Assembly: GCA_965153355.1 (NCBI GenBank)
Contig: OZ231126.1
Span: 54,808,001 to 54,872,000, forward strand
Length of the DNA: 64,000 nucleotides
Source: Flaccisagitta enflata
Lineage: Eukaryota; Chaetognatha; Sagittoidea; Aphragmophora
Direction: 5' to 3'
Shown piece after piece: positions 29,880-41,220 of this stretch (within the stretch, counting starts at the first letter, position 1; every line of letters starts with the position of its first letter). A program made the position numbers and the translations under genes. Under the pieces are notes generated by a model that was not told the DNA's origin, ran no database searches, and was given only the letters and a program-made list of their open reading frames with translations.

Positions 29880-31020
29880 GGCAGGAGTGGCAAGTGGGGA
29901 GTGGGCAGTGGCAGTGATACTATATAAAGTTTATTGTTGTCACTGTTAATTTCACCATTGCCCACTGGTCCCATTCCACTCGCCACTCCCCACTTGCCAC
30001 TCCCTACTTGCCACTCCTCATTTGCCACTCCCTTGCCATTCCCCACACTTCCCCCCCGCCCTCCCCGCCACCCTCCCGCCCTCCCCACTTCCCTCCCCAC
30101 CCTCCCACCCTCCCCCTCCCCATCCCTGCCTCCCCACTGCCACTCCACTTGCCCCTCCCCCTGCCACTCCCCATGCCTCCCACTCCCTGCTCCCACTTGC
30201 CACCCCACCCACCCACTTGCCACTCCCTACTTGCCACTCCCTACTTGCCACTCCCTACACCCCATTTGCCACTCCGTACTTGCCACTCTCTACTCCCCAC
30301 TTGCTGTGGCAGAGTAGAACCGGTTAGCAAAGGAGATTCGCAAGAATCTCATTTGCATATTGCAGACAGTCATCAATGCATTTATAATTTATAATGTTAT
30401 CTTTTCATTAGTTTGATTTCCAGTTATTTTTACCAGTCTTGTTGTCTTAATTTCATAGCTATATTTATATTGTCATATTGATGATTTGATGGATATATTT
30501 CAACTTGATGGTTTCAACTGTGGTTAGTTTGATGTGTTTGGAGGATTTGATTATACTCAAAGGAAATCCACTTGCCACTACCTACTTGCCACTCCCCACT
30601 TGCCACTCCCCACTTGCCACTCCCCACTTGCCACTTCCCACTTGCCACTCCCCACTTGCCACTCCCCACTGCCCTCCCCACTCCTCCCCTACTTGCCACT
30701 CCCTACTTGCCACTCCCTGCCACCCTCCCTACTTGCCACTCCCCACCTCCCCTACTTGCCACTCCCTACTTGCCCTCCCTACTTGCCACTACTTGCCCTC
30801 CCTGCCACTCCTACTTGCCACTCCCTCCCTCCCTGCCCTCCCTGCCACCCACTCTACTTGCCACTCCCTGCCCTCCCTACTTGCCACTCCCTACTTGCCA
30901 CTCCCCACTTGCCACTCCCCACTTGCCACTCCCCACTGCCACTCCCCACTCCCTACTTGCCACTTCCCACTCCTCACTGCCAACTCCCCACTCCACTTGC
31001 CACTACTCGCTTCTCCCAAC
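29880..31020 (+). repeat. ACTTGCCACTCCCC minisatellite with an inverted start
   Basis: A short opposite-strand segment (29880-29915, GTGGCAAGTGGGGAGTGGGC) precedes arrays at 29965-30305 and 30565-31020, with a 250-bp unique spacer. Units run around 14 bp, with CCTCCC-type variants. Proline/Ser-rich translations are artefacts. Confidence 0.9.
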
Positions 31021-31269
31021 TACTTGCTAATATCCCGATTTTAGTTGCAGGAAATTAGGAATATAGCTGATAACATCCTTGTCCAGGTTTTACAATCCCC
31101 TTCGAGCTCCGTTTTGCGCTGCTTCAATGACGATTTCGCCTGCAGTTTCATCTTAACATTTGGACCTCGCTATTCTCTTCGCATCCCATTTTAGCATCTT
31201 TCCAACTTCTTATCCCATCTCATCTTCGCGTCACGGTGGAAATAGGTAAGAGGGATTTGGGGTTCAGGC

Positions 31270-31835
31270 TAAGTTTAGGGTTGAAGTTAGGTTAAGGGTT
31301 GAGGTTAGGTTTAGGGTTGAGGTTAGGTTTAGGGTTGAGGTTAGGTTTAGGTTTGAGGTTAGGTTTAGGGTTGAGGTTAGGTTTAGGGTTGAGGTTAGGT
31401 TTAGGGTTGAGGTTAGGTTTAGGGTTGAGGTTAGGTTTAGGTTTGAGGTTAGGTTTAGGGTTGAGGTTAGGTTTAGGGTTGAGGTTAGGTTTAGGGTTGA
31501 GGTTAGGTTTAGGGTTGAGGTTAGGTTTAGGGTTGAGGTTAGGTTTAGGGTTGAGGTTAGGTTTAGGGTTGAGGTTAGGTTTAGGGTTGAGGTTAGGTTA
31601 AGGGTTGAGGTTAGGTTAAGGGTTGAGGTTAGGTTAAGGGTTGAGGTTAGGTTAAGGGTTGAGGTTAGGTTAAGGGTTGAGGTTAGGTTTAGGGTTGAGG
31701 TTAGGTTTAGGGTTGAGGTTAGGTTTAGGGTTGAGGTTAGGTTTAGGGTTGAGGTTAGGTTTAGGGTTGAGGTTAGGTTAAGGGTTGAGGTTAGGGTTGA
31801 GGTTGAGGTAAAGTTTAGGGTTGAGGTTAGGTTGT
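31270..31835 (+). repeat. Telomere-like 18-bp satellite
   Basis: About 31 tandem units of GGTTAGGTTTAGGGTTGA with a GGTTAGGTTAAGGGTTGA variant block at about 31590-31690 and again near 31770. The unit combines TTAGGG- and TTTAGGG-like heptamers. A predicted RLGLGL-type protein is an artefact. Confidence 0.93.
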
Positions 31836-33174
31836 CGGCACGTCATTGCATTGTACTGATTTTTTCAGATTTTTCCGATACAAAATTGAACTTTTGTTGG
31901 TGCCTTTCCCATCGCTCTGAAATCACCGCATCTTCCTCGCTGCAGCCTCGTGCATTGCTGCAGCTTCCCGCATCACCGCGCCGCCGCTGCATTCAGTTAA
32001 CTCAAATCAATTACAGCGACTTCTCCCTCAAATCTCTCCTTCGTTTAATTGGCGAGAGTTCTGTTTCCATTTCAAGGTAGCTTCCCTTTTAAGGTTTCTT
32101 GAAGAAAATGTCATGGTGTTGGTGAATCCTACCATGAATGGACAAAAAAAAAATCTCAGGTATGTCATAATTATGTCTCACTCAGTTAATCAATTTTTTG
32201 CTTAGGGTACGTGGTTAACTAAATCTATCTACCACACACTCCCCACTTCCTCTTGCCCACTCCCTACTTTAACTTACTACTGCCCAGTGCCTACTCTCCA
32301 CTGCCCTCAAACCACTCCCCACTACCCTCCACAGAGGCATATTTAAGGTTGGGATCCGTCTGTACCATCTGTCTAAAGTCTGTGAAAGAAATGGTTCATA
32401 CTTTGCTACATAGAGACCGCCCTTGTAATTGCAGGAAAGTGCATTAAAAACAAAGTACTCTCACCACCCCTGCAGCTTCTCCTGTCTCTCCTGTCCCTCT
32501 GCTGCCTTTAGGTCCCGTTTTTTTGGGTGAAGTTATCAATGAAAGATGCGATGATTGATTTCCAGCAGGCAATGAACAGATATTGCAACTTTTTTCCATG
32601 TGCAATATCTCCTAAAGTGATAAAAAGTGTATCTCCAGATTTTAAAATTGGAATCGTTATAACCATAGCTACAGGTAGAGCCTAAGTTTTCCAAGGCAAA
32701 AGGCGGCAATGGATTTTTTTTCTTCCTCAGTTATGATATACAGAGGAGAACAATAGTTTAAGTTACTTTCTGGGTAATGCAAGATAAAGTATCATATAAA
32801 ACCAGTGCAAATCACTTTCTACAAGGCTTTTCTAAAGGTATACCAATCAGAAAATGACATAAAAAATTCACCATTTATTCGCCTAATCACCTAAAAAACG
32901 CCCTTAGTGCCCTCCAACCATTTCCCACTGCCCACTCCCCACTGCCTACTCCCCACTGCCCACTGCCCACTGCCCACTCCCTACTGCCCACTCCCCACTC
33001 CCCACTGCCCACTCCCCACTGCCCACTCCCCACTGCCCAATGGGCAGTGGCTAGCCACTGCTCCCACTGTTCAAAAATAAGACAGCTATTGTTAAATCGA
33101 GCCGATTTTTCCTTGCCTCCTGCCCCTGCTGCACATTTCTGCTTCCTTTTTGGTACACTCAATCTGCACCTCTT
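31836..33174. other. Gene-free stretch with further CCCACTGCC minisatellites
   Basis: Short arrays at 32225-32335 and 32910-33060 repeat CACTGCCCACTCCC. Open frames at 31832-32080 and 32330-32447 have no recognised motif and no supported splice chain. Confidence 0.5.
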
Positions 33175-33315
33175 GTTACGATCCCTGAATTCGTCTCTCA
33201 GGCCACGCGGCGTGGAAAAAGACTCATTCGATGGCTATAGAGAAAGACGCTTTAGCCATCGAATGAGTCTTTTTCTACGCCGCGTGGCCTGAGAGACGAA
33301 TTTAGGGATCGTAAC
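33175..33315. repeat. Near-perfect 62-bp palindrome
   Basis: Arms 33175-33236 and 33254-33315 differ at about two positions around a 17-bp loop. They begin GTTACGATCCCT and contain GGCCACGCGGCGT. It could extrude as a long hairpin. Confidence 0.92.
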
Positions 33316-33538
33316 ACTCTGGTCGTTGGCAACCAGTCAGAGAAGTCAGAGCCCTAAGCCTGACAAGGTTGATAATATTCAGTTGATTTCCATCTTGTAC
33401 CTCATCTACATTCTCATACTGCAAATGATGATACTTGGTCAAACCACTCAGTCTGTCAAATCCTTTCCCTAACTAACAATTACGATTTTCTCAGGGGGAT
33501 ACTCATACACGCCTTGATTTTCTGCTCATCTTTTTCTC

Positions 33539-33734
33539 TTTAGTTGCAGAAACACAACTCTACTTGTAGAGTAAGCGGCTTTGTCCGTCCATTGGTCCAT
33601 TAGTCCGTCCATGAGCGCGAGGAAAGAGAGCGCTTTAGATGCTTGTGTGTGGTTGGGGGGTGCGTGGGGTCCAAATGGAGGTTGGATACCCCTGCCCACA
33701 CGTCCGCAGTAATATTGTTACCCCGCGTCACTTG
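33539..33734 (-). mobile_element. Hairpin-ended element, subfamily C
   Basis: TTAGTTGcagaaacaCAACT, GCGGCTTTGTCCGTCC, CCATTGGTCCATTAGTCC, a CCCCTGCCCACACGTCCGC block and the GCGTCACTTG end. It closely matches 61926-62166. Confidence 0.75.
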
Positions 33735-34284
33735 TTCTTTAACAGTTCTTTCTTACTTTTTTAAATAGGTTTGGGTCCGATAGGAGTGATATTATATCCT
33801 CGGTCCCATAAACAGGGACGCCGGCCGACGTTCCCCATCGTACACCCATGGTTCCTTGTTATGGCATTGACCCATTGTATGGTTGCGGCATAGGGTGCAG
33901 ATGTAAATCCAAAATGAGTGATAACGGCATCACAAAATTAAGCGACAGTTTTATTGATAATTTGTTACATTAACAAGATAAAATGATGATAAGACGACTC
34001 GGTTTAAGTAGATAGTGTTCCATGTCACCTGAAGTACTGGAGGGGGTCTCAGTTGCGGGTTCTAACGGAGGTGGAAATCTAAGATGGGCGACCATACGCT
34101 CGAGCTCGAGGACACAAGGAGTCTTTGTTCAACGTCCTCTATGCCGAATTAAGAAATCCACTTTCGGTGAACAAAATACCAACAGATTTTTCAGTCGTGT
34201 GTACACAATCATAGCTGCATTGATAGGACAGTCTAAACGACCGTCCATCAGTCCATTGATAGGCTTATCGGTCTAATGTATTTT
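33735..34284. other. Unassigned stretch with a minus-strand polyadenylation-like signal
   Basis: Read on the minus strand, ATCAATAAAACTG occurs at about 33946-33958. Upstream minus-strand and plus-strand frames (for example 34022-34276, 84 aa) match nothing I recognise, so no gene is called. Confidence 0.35.
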
Positions 34285-34471
34285 TTAGTCGCGTGCTACG
34301 CAACTCTACACCCCGCTTTGTCGGTCCGTCGGTCCGTCGGTCCGTCACACTTTACTTTTTTTTTGTTTTTGCCGTCTTTGGCCTTACTGCTCCTGCCCAA
34401 GTGATTACGTGACCTCAAAAATGGCCCCTGCCCCCCCGCACGCGACTGGGGTAGCCGTGTATCCGGCCTTG
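34285..34471 (-). mobile_element. Hairpin-ended element, subfamily A
   Basis: Complete: TTAGTCGCGTgctACGCAACT (one mismatch), (CGGTCCGT)n, GCACGCGACTGGGGTAGCCG, CCTTG end. It abuts another element. Confidence 0.85.
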
Positions 34472-34472
34472 T

Positions 34473-34610
34473 TTAGTTGCGAACACGCAACTCTATAAGA
34501 GGCGGTGTCCGTCCGTTGGTCCATTGTACCGTCACGCTCGAGTTGAAAACGCGAAAAACGTGCGTTTATGATACTGCAAAAATGAGTCAACAGTACCAAC
34601 ATACAGTCAG
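34473..34610 (-). mobile_element. Hairpin-ended element, subfamily C, back to back
   Basis: TTAGTTGCGaacaCGCAACT (perfect 7-bp stem), CTATAAGAGGCGGTGTCC. It begins one base after the previous element's CTTG end; its own far end is unclear. Confidence 0.7.
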
Positions 34611-34774
34611 TGATAGCTGGAAAAAAAAATCGGAACCCCTTGTCAAATAGACTGGTTTTATCAACAAATTTGAAGCTTAATTAAACCTAAAAAAGTTTGC
34701 ATGATATCATTTGATGAAGCCATTTACAGCTATTGGTCGATGGTCGACATGATTTGAAGTTTTTTTTGTAGATA

Positions 34775-35376
34775 CAGTGGGGTTCGTGGAACAACAGCCT
34801 AAACTGGAGGAAGGTATTTAAGTGTCTTAATTTCATTTGACAAACTTGATATTTGAAATATAAGTTGTTCACTCGATGCTTTTGTCCCTGAGTTTTTCGG
34901 TTGCTATGGAAACCAAAATTATTTTTTCAAACATTTATAACCGCTAAAATATCAATATTTTGAGAAATATTGTTAGGGAACATTGCTAAAAATTAAATTT
35001 GCTACAACTTTCCCACAGTATGTTCTGTAAGAATATTGCTCGTTTGGCCGTTGCTAAGGGGCATCACACCTAGCAACCGCTAAATGATGCTCCCTAGCAA
35101 CGGCTAAACGAGCAATATTCTTACAGGACATACTGTGGGAAAGTTGTAGCAAATCTAATTCTGAGCAATGTTCCCTGATAATATTTGTCAAAATATCGAT
35201 ATTCTAGTTGTTATGAATGTTCAAAAAAATAATTTTGGTTTCCATAGCAACCAAAAAACTCAGGGACAAAAGCATCAAGTGAACAACTTATATTTCAAAT
35301 ATCAAGTTTGTTAAATGAAATTAAGACACTTGAATACCTTCCTCCAGTTTAGGCTGTTATTCCTCGAACCCCACTG
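34775..35376. mobile_element. TA-flanked long palindromic element, ~602 bp
   Basis: Arms of about 300 bp run from CAGTGGGGTTCGTGGAACAA to its complement TTCCTCGAACCCCACTG, meeting around 35060-35090 near CTAGCAACCGCTAAATGATG. TA sits on both sides (34773-34774, 35377-35378). Foldback, Tc1/mariner-like; no transposase frame. Confidence 0.88.
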
Positions 35377-35378
35377 TA

Positions 35379-36180
35379 CCTCATGGAAATAACATATTTT
35401 TAGATTATCATTAACTTGGACTCCTATTGTAGACTTTAAAAACGCAATGATGGACAAGTTCCGATCCCAGTTCGCCTAATTTTGTGAGAGGTGTTAAAAT
35501 GATCATGAATCATGTATGAGATGTAAAGTAGAAGGCTGAGGGGAAGTGGACGGATGGACGAATGAACAAACGAAGAAACCCCGTAGGGGTAAGGGGCCGC
35601 TGCGTTTACCGGTACCAGATGCTCCCAAGTGATTGTTAGTGGAAATAAGATGGTCAAAGGAGACGAGATTTGGGTCTAGAAGCTTGGGGCTAAGAATTGG
35701 GCGTCAAGGCAGGCAGGCATCTTATCCAAGGAGATAGGATTCGAGCTTGGGGATGAGATACAAGCCTGGGGGGGGGCCTCAAGGCTCGGATTTTATCCTT
35801 AGAATTTCAGTTTGTCTAGGCTGGGTCTGCCCGTGAAATCAGTCTTTACTCCGACGGGTAGTGGTGACAAAATGCCCAGATACCCAGAAGTACACTACTT
35901 TCTAATTCCTACACATCGAAGCCATTGTCAACCTAACGGAAAGACTTCTTCCAAGGTCGATGATAAATCTGTGTCAAGTTGAGACAATGATTTGCTCCTT
36001 CTCTTGGTCTATTGCTTAGACACTGCCATTCTTTCGAGTGACTTTTCGCAATTCCGAGATTTGAACCATAGCCAAGAAAATTAGCTTTTCCCCGGGGAGC
36101 GATGTCTTTCGAGGACTTTTTTGTCACAAGACTGGCGTGGAGATCATACTTTCGAGAAACCAAAACCCAAAAAAATCGTC
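35379..36180. other. Gene-free stretch upstream of the VHL-like gene
   Basis: A second-family end fragment (GGGGCCGCTGCGTTTACCGG) lies at about 35590-35620. The rest shows nothing recognised; the last part should include the promoter and 5' UTR of the next gene. Confidence 0.45.
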
Positions 36181-37282
36181 ATGTTTTCCACGTTCAATTC
36201 GGGCCTTTTACTCACGCATGTCATAATTCTCTGTTTTAACTTGCCGCCAAGTCAACAATATTCGGACTATCAATCTAATGATCCCGTCAGTAAGAGGTTG
36301 CAAAAACTCATTAACAAGGTGAGACTGGTGAGTTGATGGAGCAGGAAAATGTATCATAATCGTCAGTTTGTCAAATTGAATCTGCCGATATTGTTTATTA
36401 CTTTTAAGGTAAGATCTCAAGAATCATTTTACGAGAATGACTCAGAGATCCCCATTTTCTTGAACGATCCTTCCCGGAGACACCTCATTGCTGACGACAC
36501 CTCACTTGATGTCAGTCGCAGAGACAAAGGCGGGCAACTAGGTTAGCAGATTTCACAACGAATTTGAACATTGTTAAAGAGATCAAAATCAGTCATTCGG
36601 CATCTCTATAACCGGTCGTGTCCGTCGGTCGGTTGGTCCGTCACGCAAAACTTTGATGATCCACCCGGCGCACCTTTTAACCTGCTTGGCCTTGTTTTAA
36701 GGTGAAAGGACCTTTTAAGGTGAAAGGACCTAAGTTCTGACTATGAGCATGTATGAGCTGCTCTGATCGGTTTAGTGAATACGTCCTCGCATCTCAGGTA
36801 ATCAGCGAGGCGGTCGCGGTAAAAGAAGATTCGTGTGTCCACCTCCAACGAGAAATACGCACTCTAAGAGAACAGGGAAAGCTCCCGTTACCATCAACGT
36901 AAGAGAAAAACGAAAATACAGTGGACCCGATAGTAACGAAATCATGCCATGAATCAAGGCAAATTTTAATCAGTTGTTTTAGTGCGTGTATATTGAATGA
37001 ACCCTGAAACCGCTTCACCTTATCATTTTCCGCGTTGTTTCTCCGATTTAGGTGCGCAATTGGTCGGATGTCCCTGCCCAGCTGATTTGGATCGACTATC
37101 AAGGGGCGAGGCGTAATATGGGCGGCCCCATCGCGCCAGGAGGCGTCAAAGAGATCCAGTCTTTCCCCGGTCGTGTGTACGTAGCTTACGCGGCCAGAGG
37201 GGCCTCCTATCAACTCATGATCAACTACAAGTGCCTTTGGTACGTCGACGAAGGAGACAATTTCGCCGCCATAAGCGGCTGA
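36181..37282 (+). CDS. Small secreted-type protein with a VHL beta-domain-like fold, 4 exons
   Basis: Exons: 36181-36318, 36409-36541, 36798-36898, 37052-37282 (603 nt, 200 aa), phases 0, 1 and 0 at the junctions, all GT-AG. Residues 1-25 look like a signal peptide (h-region GLLLTHVIILCFNL). Residues 26-110 are a charged linker with several RR/KR pairs (VSKRL, PSRRH, VSRRD, GKRRF). Residues 118-200 resemble the von Hippel-Lindau beta domain: APVTINVRNWSD, LIWIDYQG, PIAPGGVKEIQSFPGRVYV and YQLMINYKCLWYV follow the order of the VHL strands. In VHL the beta domain binds hydroxyproline substrates inside cells. A version with a signal peptide would act in the secretory pathway or outside. The alternative donor at 36328 would add three residues. 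No alpha domain follows, so it is not VHL itself. A hairpin-family element lies in intron 2. Confidence 0.75.
36600..36694 (-). mobile_element. Hairpin-ended element fragment in an intron
   Basis: CATCTCTATAACCGGTCGTG, a CCGTCGGTCGGTTGGTCCG run, CACCCGGCGCACC and a GCTTGGCCTTG end. The terminal hairpin is missing its first strand. It lies in intron 2 of the VHL-like gene. Confidence 0.7.
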
Positions 37283-37354
37283 ACTCGCGCAAATCCTGTC
37301 ATACCATCTTGGCGGCAAGAAACGCGACAGTTGCTAATAGCAGCCCAAAGGCAG

Positions 37355-38140
37355 TAAGTGGTCAGCGGTACCCGTGCCCTGCTTGAGTAGGAAGTGATGA
37401 AGGTTGAGAGGGAGCAGGGCAGCGGCCCCGAAGGGGACGAAGTCCTGTAGAACACAGGGGGAATCTGTCCGTCCGTCCATCCGTTCGTCCGTCCATCCGT
37501 CCTGTTTGCCTTCCTTCTGTCCAGGATGCCCTGTTATTCAAATTTTCATTGAATATCGAGGAGAACTGACAAAAGGCAGAATATGGACAATGGTACGCTT
37601 GCTATTTTTGTATAGTTTGTAGGTTAAGTTGAGGCAGGAGCAGGCCAAGATCTGGGTCTCTGAGGCCAGAATCTGGGTCTCAGAGACCAATTTCTTGGTC
37701 TCAGAGGCAAGGATTTCAGTTTCTGAGGTCAGGATTTAGTCCTCTGAGGCTAGGATTTAGGTCTTTTAGGCCAGCACCTAGGTCTTGGAGGTCAGAATCT
37801 GGGTCCCAAAGGTCAGGATCTAGGTCTCTAAGGCTTGGATGTGGGTTTTGGAGCCAGAATCTAAGTTTAAGGGGCCAAGATGATAGAACTCAGGTTTTCT
37901 AGCCAGATAAGGCCCATTTTACCTGGTCTTAGGCCATTTTGCCTGGATTTGGCCAATTTTAGGCAGATTTGGACCATTTTGCTTGGATTTGGGTCATACA
38001 GTTTGGATTTGGGCCCCAAAGGAGACGAAGCCGAGGGTGGGGCGGGGGGGGGGGGAGAGATGGACGGACGGACGGAAGGACGGTCAGATTCCCCCTGTGT
38101 TCTACAGGACATCGTCCCCTTCGGGGCCGCTGCCCAAAAG
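37355..38140. mobile_element. Second-family element with long inverted ends
   Basis: An outer end GGTCAGCGGTACCCGTGCCC (37358) precedes the core. The core runs from GGGCAGCGGCCCCGAAGGGG (about 37429) to its complement CCCCTTCGGGGCCGCTGCCC (about 38138). The inverted ends extend through ACACAGGGGGAATCTGTCCG and (CCGT)n. The interior is a roughly 20-bp minisatellite (GGTCTCTGAGGCCAGAATCT). It starts about 75 bp after the VHL-like stop codon, so it may provide that gene's 3' UTR. Confidence 0.85.
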
Positions 38141-39845
38141 TAGTATCAACTTTGGAGTAGTGCTGCTCTTAAACGGAATAAGCTACAGACCCCAGATTGA
38201 ACCCATTTTAAAGGTCTGATTCAGATCTTTAAAATGAGACCAAGTTAGAGTCTATAGCTTTATTCTTTTAGGAGCAGTGCTCTTACGAAGTTGATGCTAG
38301 TTTTAGGAAATGTCGCGTTTCTTTCCGCCAAGATAGTATCTATTCCTACAGTTTTAGACAAGTTTTTCGTTATTTCAACTTTTTCCTCATCCATATGGAC
38401 CATATATGATCTGAAGTTATGCATAAATAGGAATTTCAGCATACAGTAGTAGCATAAGTTAGCTGTGAAACATCTCATTGTCTTTGACTCCATCGACACT
38501 GTCTTCGGGTAAACACAATCACGACCACACACTAGGAATATCTAGCAATCTGAGGAGCAAGACCGTCTCTTTTCAGTATTGACTATCGTCACCGTCAACG
38601 CCGTGATCCACTATTTCACAATACCCTGTAAAAAGAAATGTTTTGTCGTCAATTTTCGGACGCAATTTGTATAAAAATCATAAAGGAAATATAATTTCAA
38701 AATCCACCTACAATAAGTCAATAACATAAGAGAAACAACGAGAAAAGAGTGAACCAAAGGGGAAGGCAAAACAATAATCTATACGTCGATGCGACTACTT
38801 TTCTCCATTTTAAGGCATTGTTTATGCGCCAAGGTCAAGCTGAAGCTATTTAGCCGATCAAGCATCAACCGCATCTTTTAAGCACTGTTGGCCAGTTGGA
38901 ATTTCCCTCGCATTTGATAAAACGTTCATAAAAAGTATCAGTTTCAACAAACAACATTCGATCGAAATCATCACATACCGAGCAAAGAAACATACATTAC
39001 TCTGCCAAAACGCACTTTATAACAATGCAGCCGGCGAAGACCGAAGTACTATGCGGTAGTTCTAAAAAGAAAAGGCCGGACGGTTTGGCAGGAGCATTAA
39101 TGCGAAAACCGCTCGGAATTCAATAATAATACGGATCGACGGACGGACGGATGGACCGACCTACCGACCGACACGGCAAGGTGTAGAGTCGAGTGTCCGC
39201 GACTAAATATTCAAAATTTTGTTAAGTAATGATAAGTTGATAACGTCAGATCTCGGGCAAACCACTTTTAGCAAAGCTGAAGGAAGTTTTCCCGCAAAAT
39301 GAATATAGAGCGGGGTCAAAACAAGCAAAAGAAAGCAATAATTGACAGCTGCTTTTTTTCACGATATCACAGAAATTTAAAGGCTTTTCAAAGTCCTCCA
39401 TCCCAACGCACGATACCATATTCAAACTTACTTTCGTTGTATTTCTTTATAAATATAAATAAGGCTAAAATCAAGGTAGTTACACTTTTCACCCACGCAT
39501 ACTTAGGGTCATAATGATCTTGAGAAGTTCTCTAACATATGTTAACCGATGTCTGACAAGACAGACGAAGATGAATCGAAACAAATTCATACAAAACTTC
39601 AAACATAATTAAATTGCGACGGAAACGAAATTGCCAGTAACAACAGAATTTTCTATATCCGGTGTCTCGTGGAGACAGTTCAACAACAAAAGCAATCTTT
39701 TAACAAGAGCTAGGTTCGAGGGAGAGTGTTTTACATAGCAAAAGTTGGGAGAATCCCCTATACCATCTAAATAACAAAAAGAGAAAAATTCATTAAAATG
39801 AATGATATTCTTTTAAGTTTTTCTATCTTCAATTATTTTACTATA
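38141..39845. other. Gene-free stretch with one small element
   Basis: A hairpin-ended element copy lies at about 39071-39205 ((ACGG/ACCG)n, ending AGTCGagtgtccGCGACTAA). An imperfect inverted repeat (AACCCATTTTAAAGGTCTGA region) lies at 38160-38300. Nothing else is supported. Confidence 0.55.
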
Positions 39846-40460
39846 ACAAGGCCGGAAACATGGCCAATATCAGTTGCTGACAGGTGGGCAGGGGCGGAAA
39901 TGCGCGTTTTCACAACTCGATCACCACAGACAGACTGACGGACCAACAGTATAATATGCTTCCTGCATTAAATGCAGTCTGCCTAACTATACAAATACCC
40001 CTACATTACATCTACGTACCTGGTTAAGTATTGGGGATGATGGTCACCAAAGCCAAGCCCCATGGAGTCGGAAGGCAGACGTTGAAAAACCCCATGGTGG
40101 TGGAGGGGATGGCGGGGGGGATCAAAAATGAAGATCGCCGTAACCGCCAATTTGTCGCAAAACCGGAGCATATATGCAAAGAGAAAGAGAAAGAGAAAAG
40201 GAAAGAATTAGCAAATTCTAACAGCGGGAATACTGGCTCTCAATCTGTATCTAACCATAACCTAATATCTGAATGCGCGACTACTTCTCCTCCCGAACAC
40301 AGATTCGCCTGTGTTTCTGCATACGTACCTGTAGATGGAAATGCAGGGGGAATAGTATAATATGCTTCCTGCATTAAATGCAGTCTGCCTAACTATACAA
40401 ATACCCCTACATTACATCTACGTACCTGGTTAAGTATTGGGGATGATGGTCACCAAAGCC
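39846..40460. repeat. Element fragment and duplicated 107-bp block
   Basis: A hairpin-family 5' fragment (39846-39945) runs into a 107-bp block at 39948-40054 that recurs identically at 40354-40460. The sequence before the second copy (40311-40355) recurs at 45912-45956. Confidence 0.85.
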
Positions 40461-40589
40461 TAAGCCCAACATGGAACGGGCACAGACCAACATAACCCCA
40501 TTACCAAACCTCACCCAACACTCACCCATACCTCAGACTGGGTACATTTAACTAATTCTGCCCAAACAGATAAAAAAAACTTTTCATAA

Positions 40590-41220
40590 ATGTGACAAAA
40601 AATGTTACAAACACGTTACACATGAGCTAAGTACTACAGATAAAAAATAACATTTCATAAATGTTACAAAAAATGTTACACACATGTTACACATGAGCTA
40701 ATCCCTACAACTTACACTTCAGGGATAATGTCTCGCGTGTTACACATGTGCCGAGCTATTAAAACTGCATGTTTAGGGACCACAATGTAACATGTGCCAT
40801 GCTTCAAAACTCTACCAAGGGACCAAAATGTCACACGAGCCTCAGAACACAAAACCCATAGGGACCAAAATGTATCACATGTCATATATGTGCTAAGCTA
40901 CAAAATTGTTGTAAGGACCAGACATCACACATGTCACACATGTGCTCAGCTCTTAAACTTATTTAAGGGAACAAAATGTCTCGCACGCCACGCACATACT
41001 AAGGGACCAAAAATGTCACATGTCACATATGCACTAGGCTTCAAAACTGGAACAGTAGGGACCAAAATATCACACATACCACAAATGTGTGAAGCTTCCA
41101 ACTTGAAATTTATAGGGACCAAAATGTTTCACCCATCATTCAAAAACTTCCATGAAGTTTAAACCAAAATTTCACACGTGTGTAATGACTTTAAATTCAT
41201 AGGGATCCAAATGTCAGAAA
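40590..41220 (+). repeat. Degenerate GGGACCAAAATGTCACACATG tandem array
   Basis: Units of about 60 bp share GGGACCAAAATGT and CACATGTGC(T)AAGCT, with strongly diverged spacers. A 122-aa open frame here is a product of the repeat. Confidence 0.75.

Noticed and set aside
31832-32447. Candidate exons with a C-x2-C...C-x-C pattern (VCTICLKSV, CNCRK)
   Set aside because: No supported splice chain or recognisable domain; sits within minisatellite-rich DNA.
36794-37318. 174-aa minus-strand open frame
   Set aside because: It is antisense to exons 3-4 of the VHL-like gene, whose splice phases and domain similarity support the plus strand.
40031-40360. 109-aa open frame with a Lys/Glu stretch
   Set aside because: Both ends lie in duplicated repeat segments, and no motif is present.
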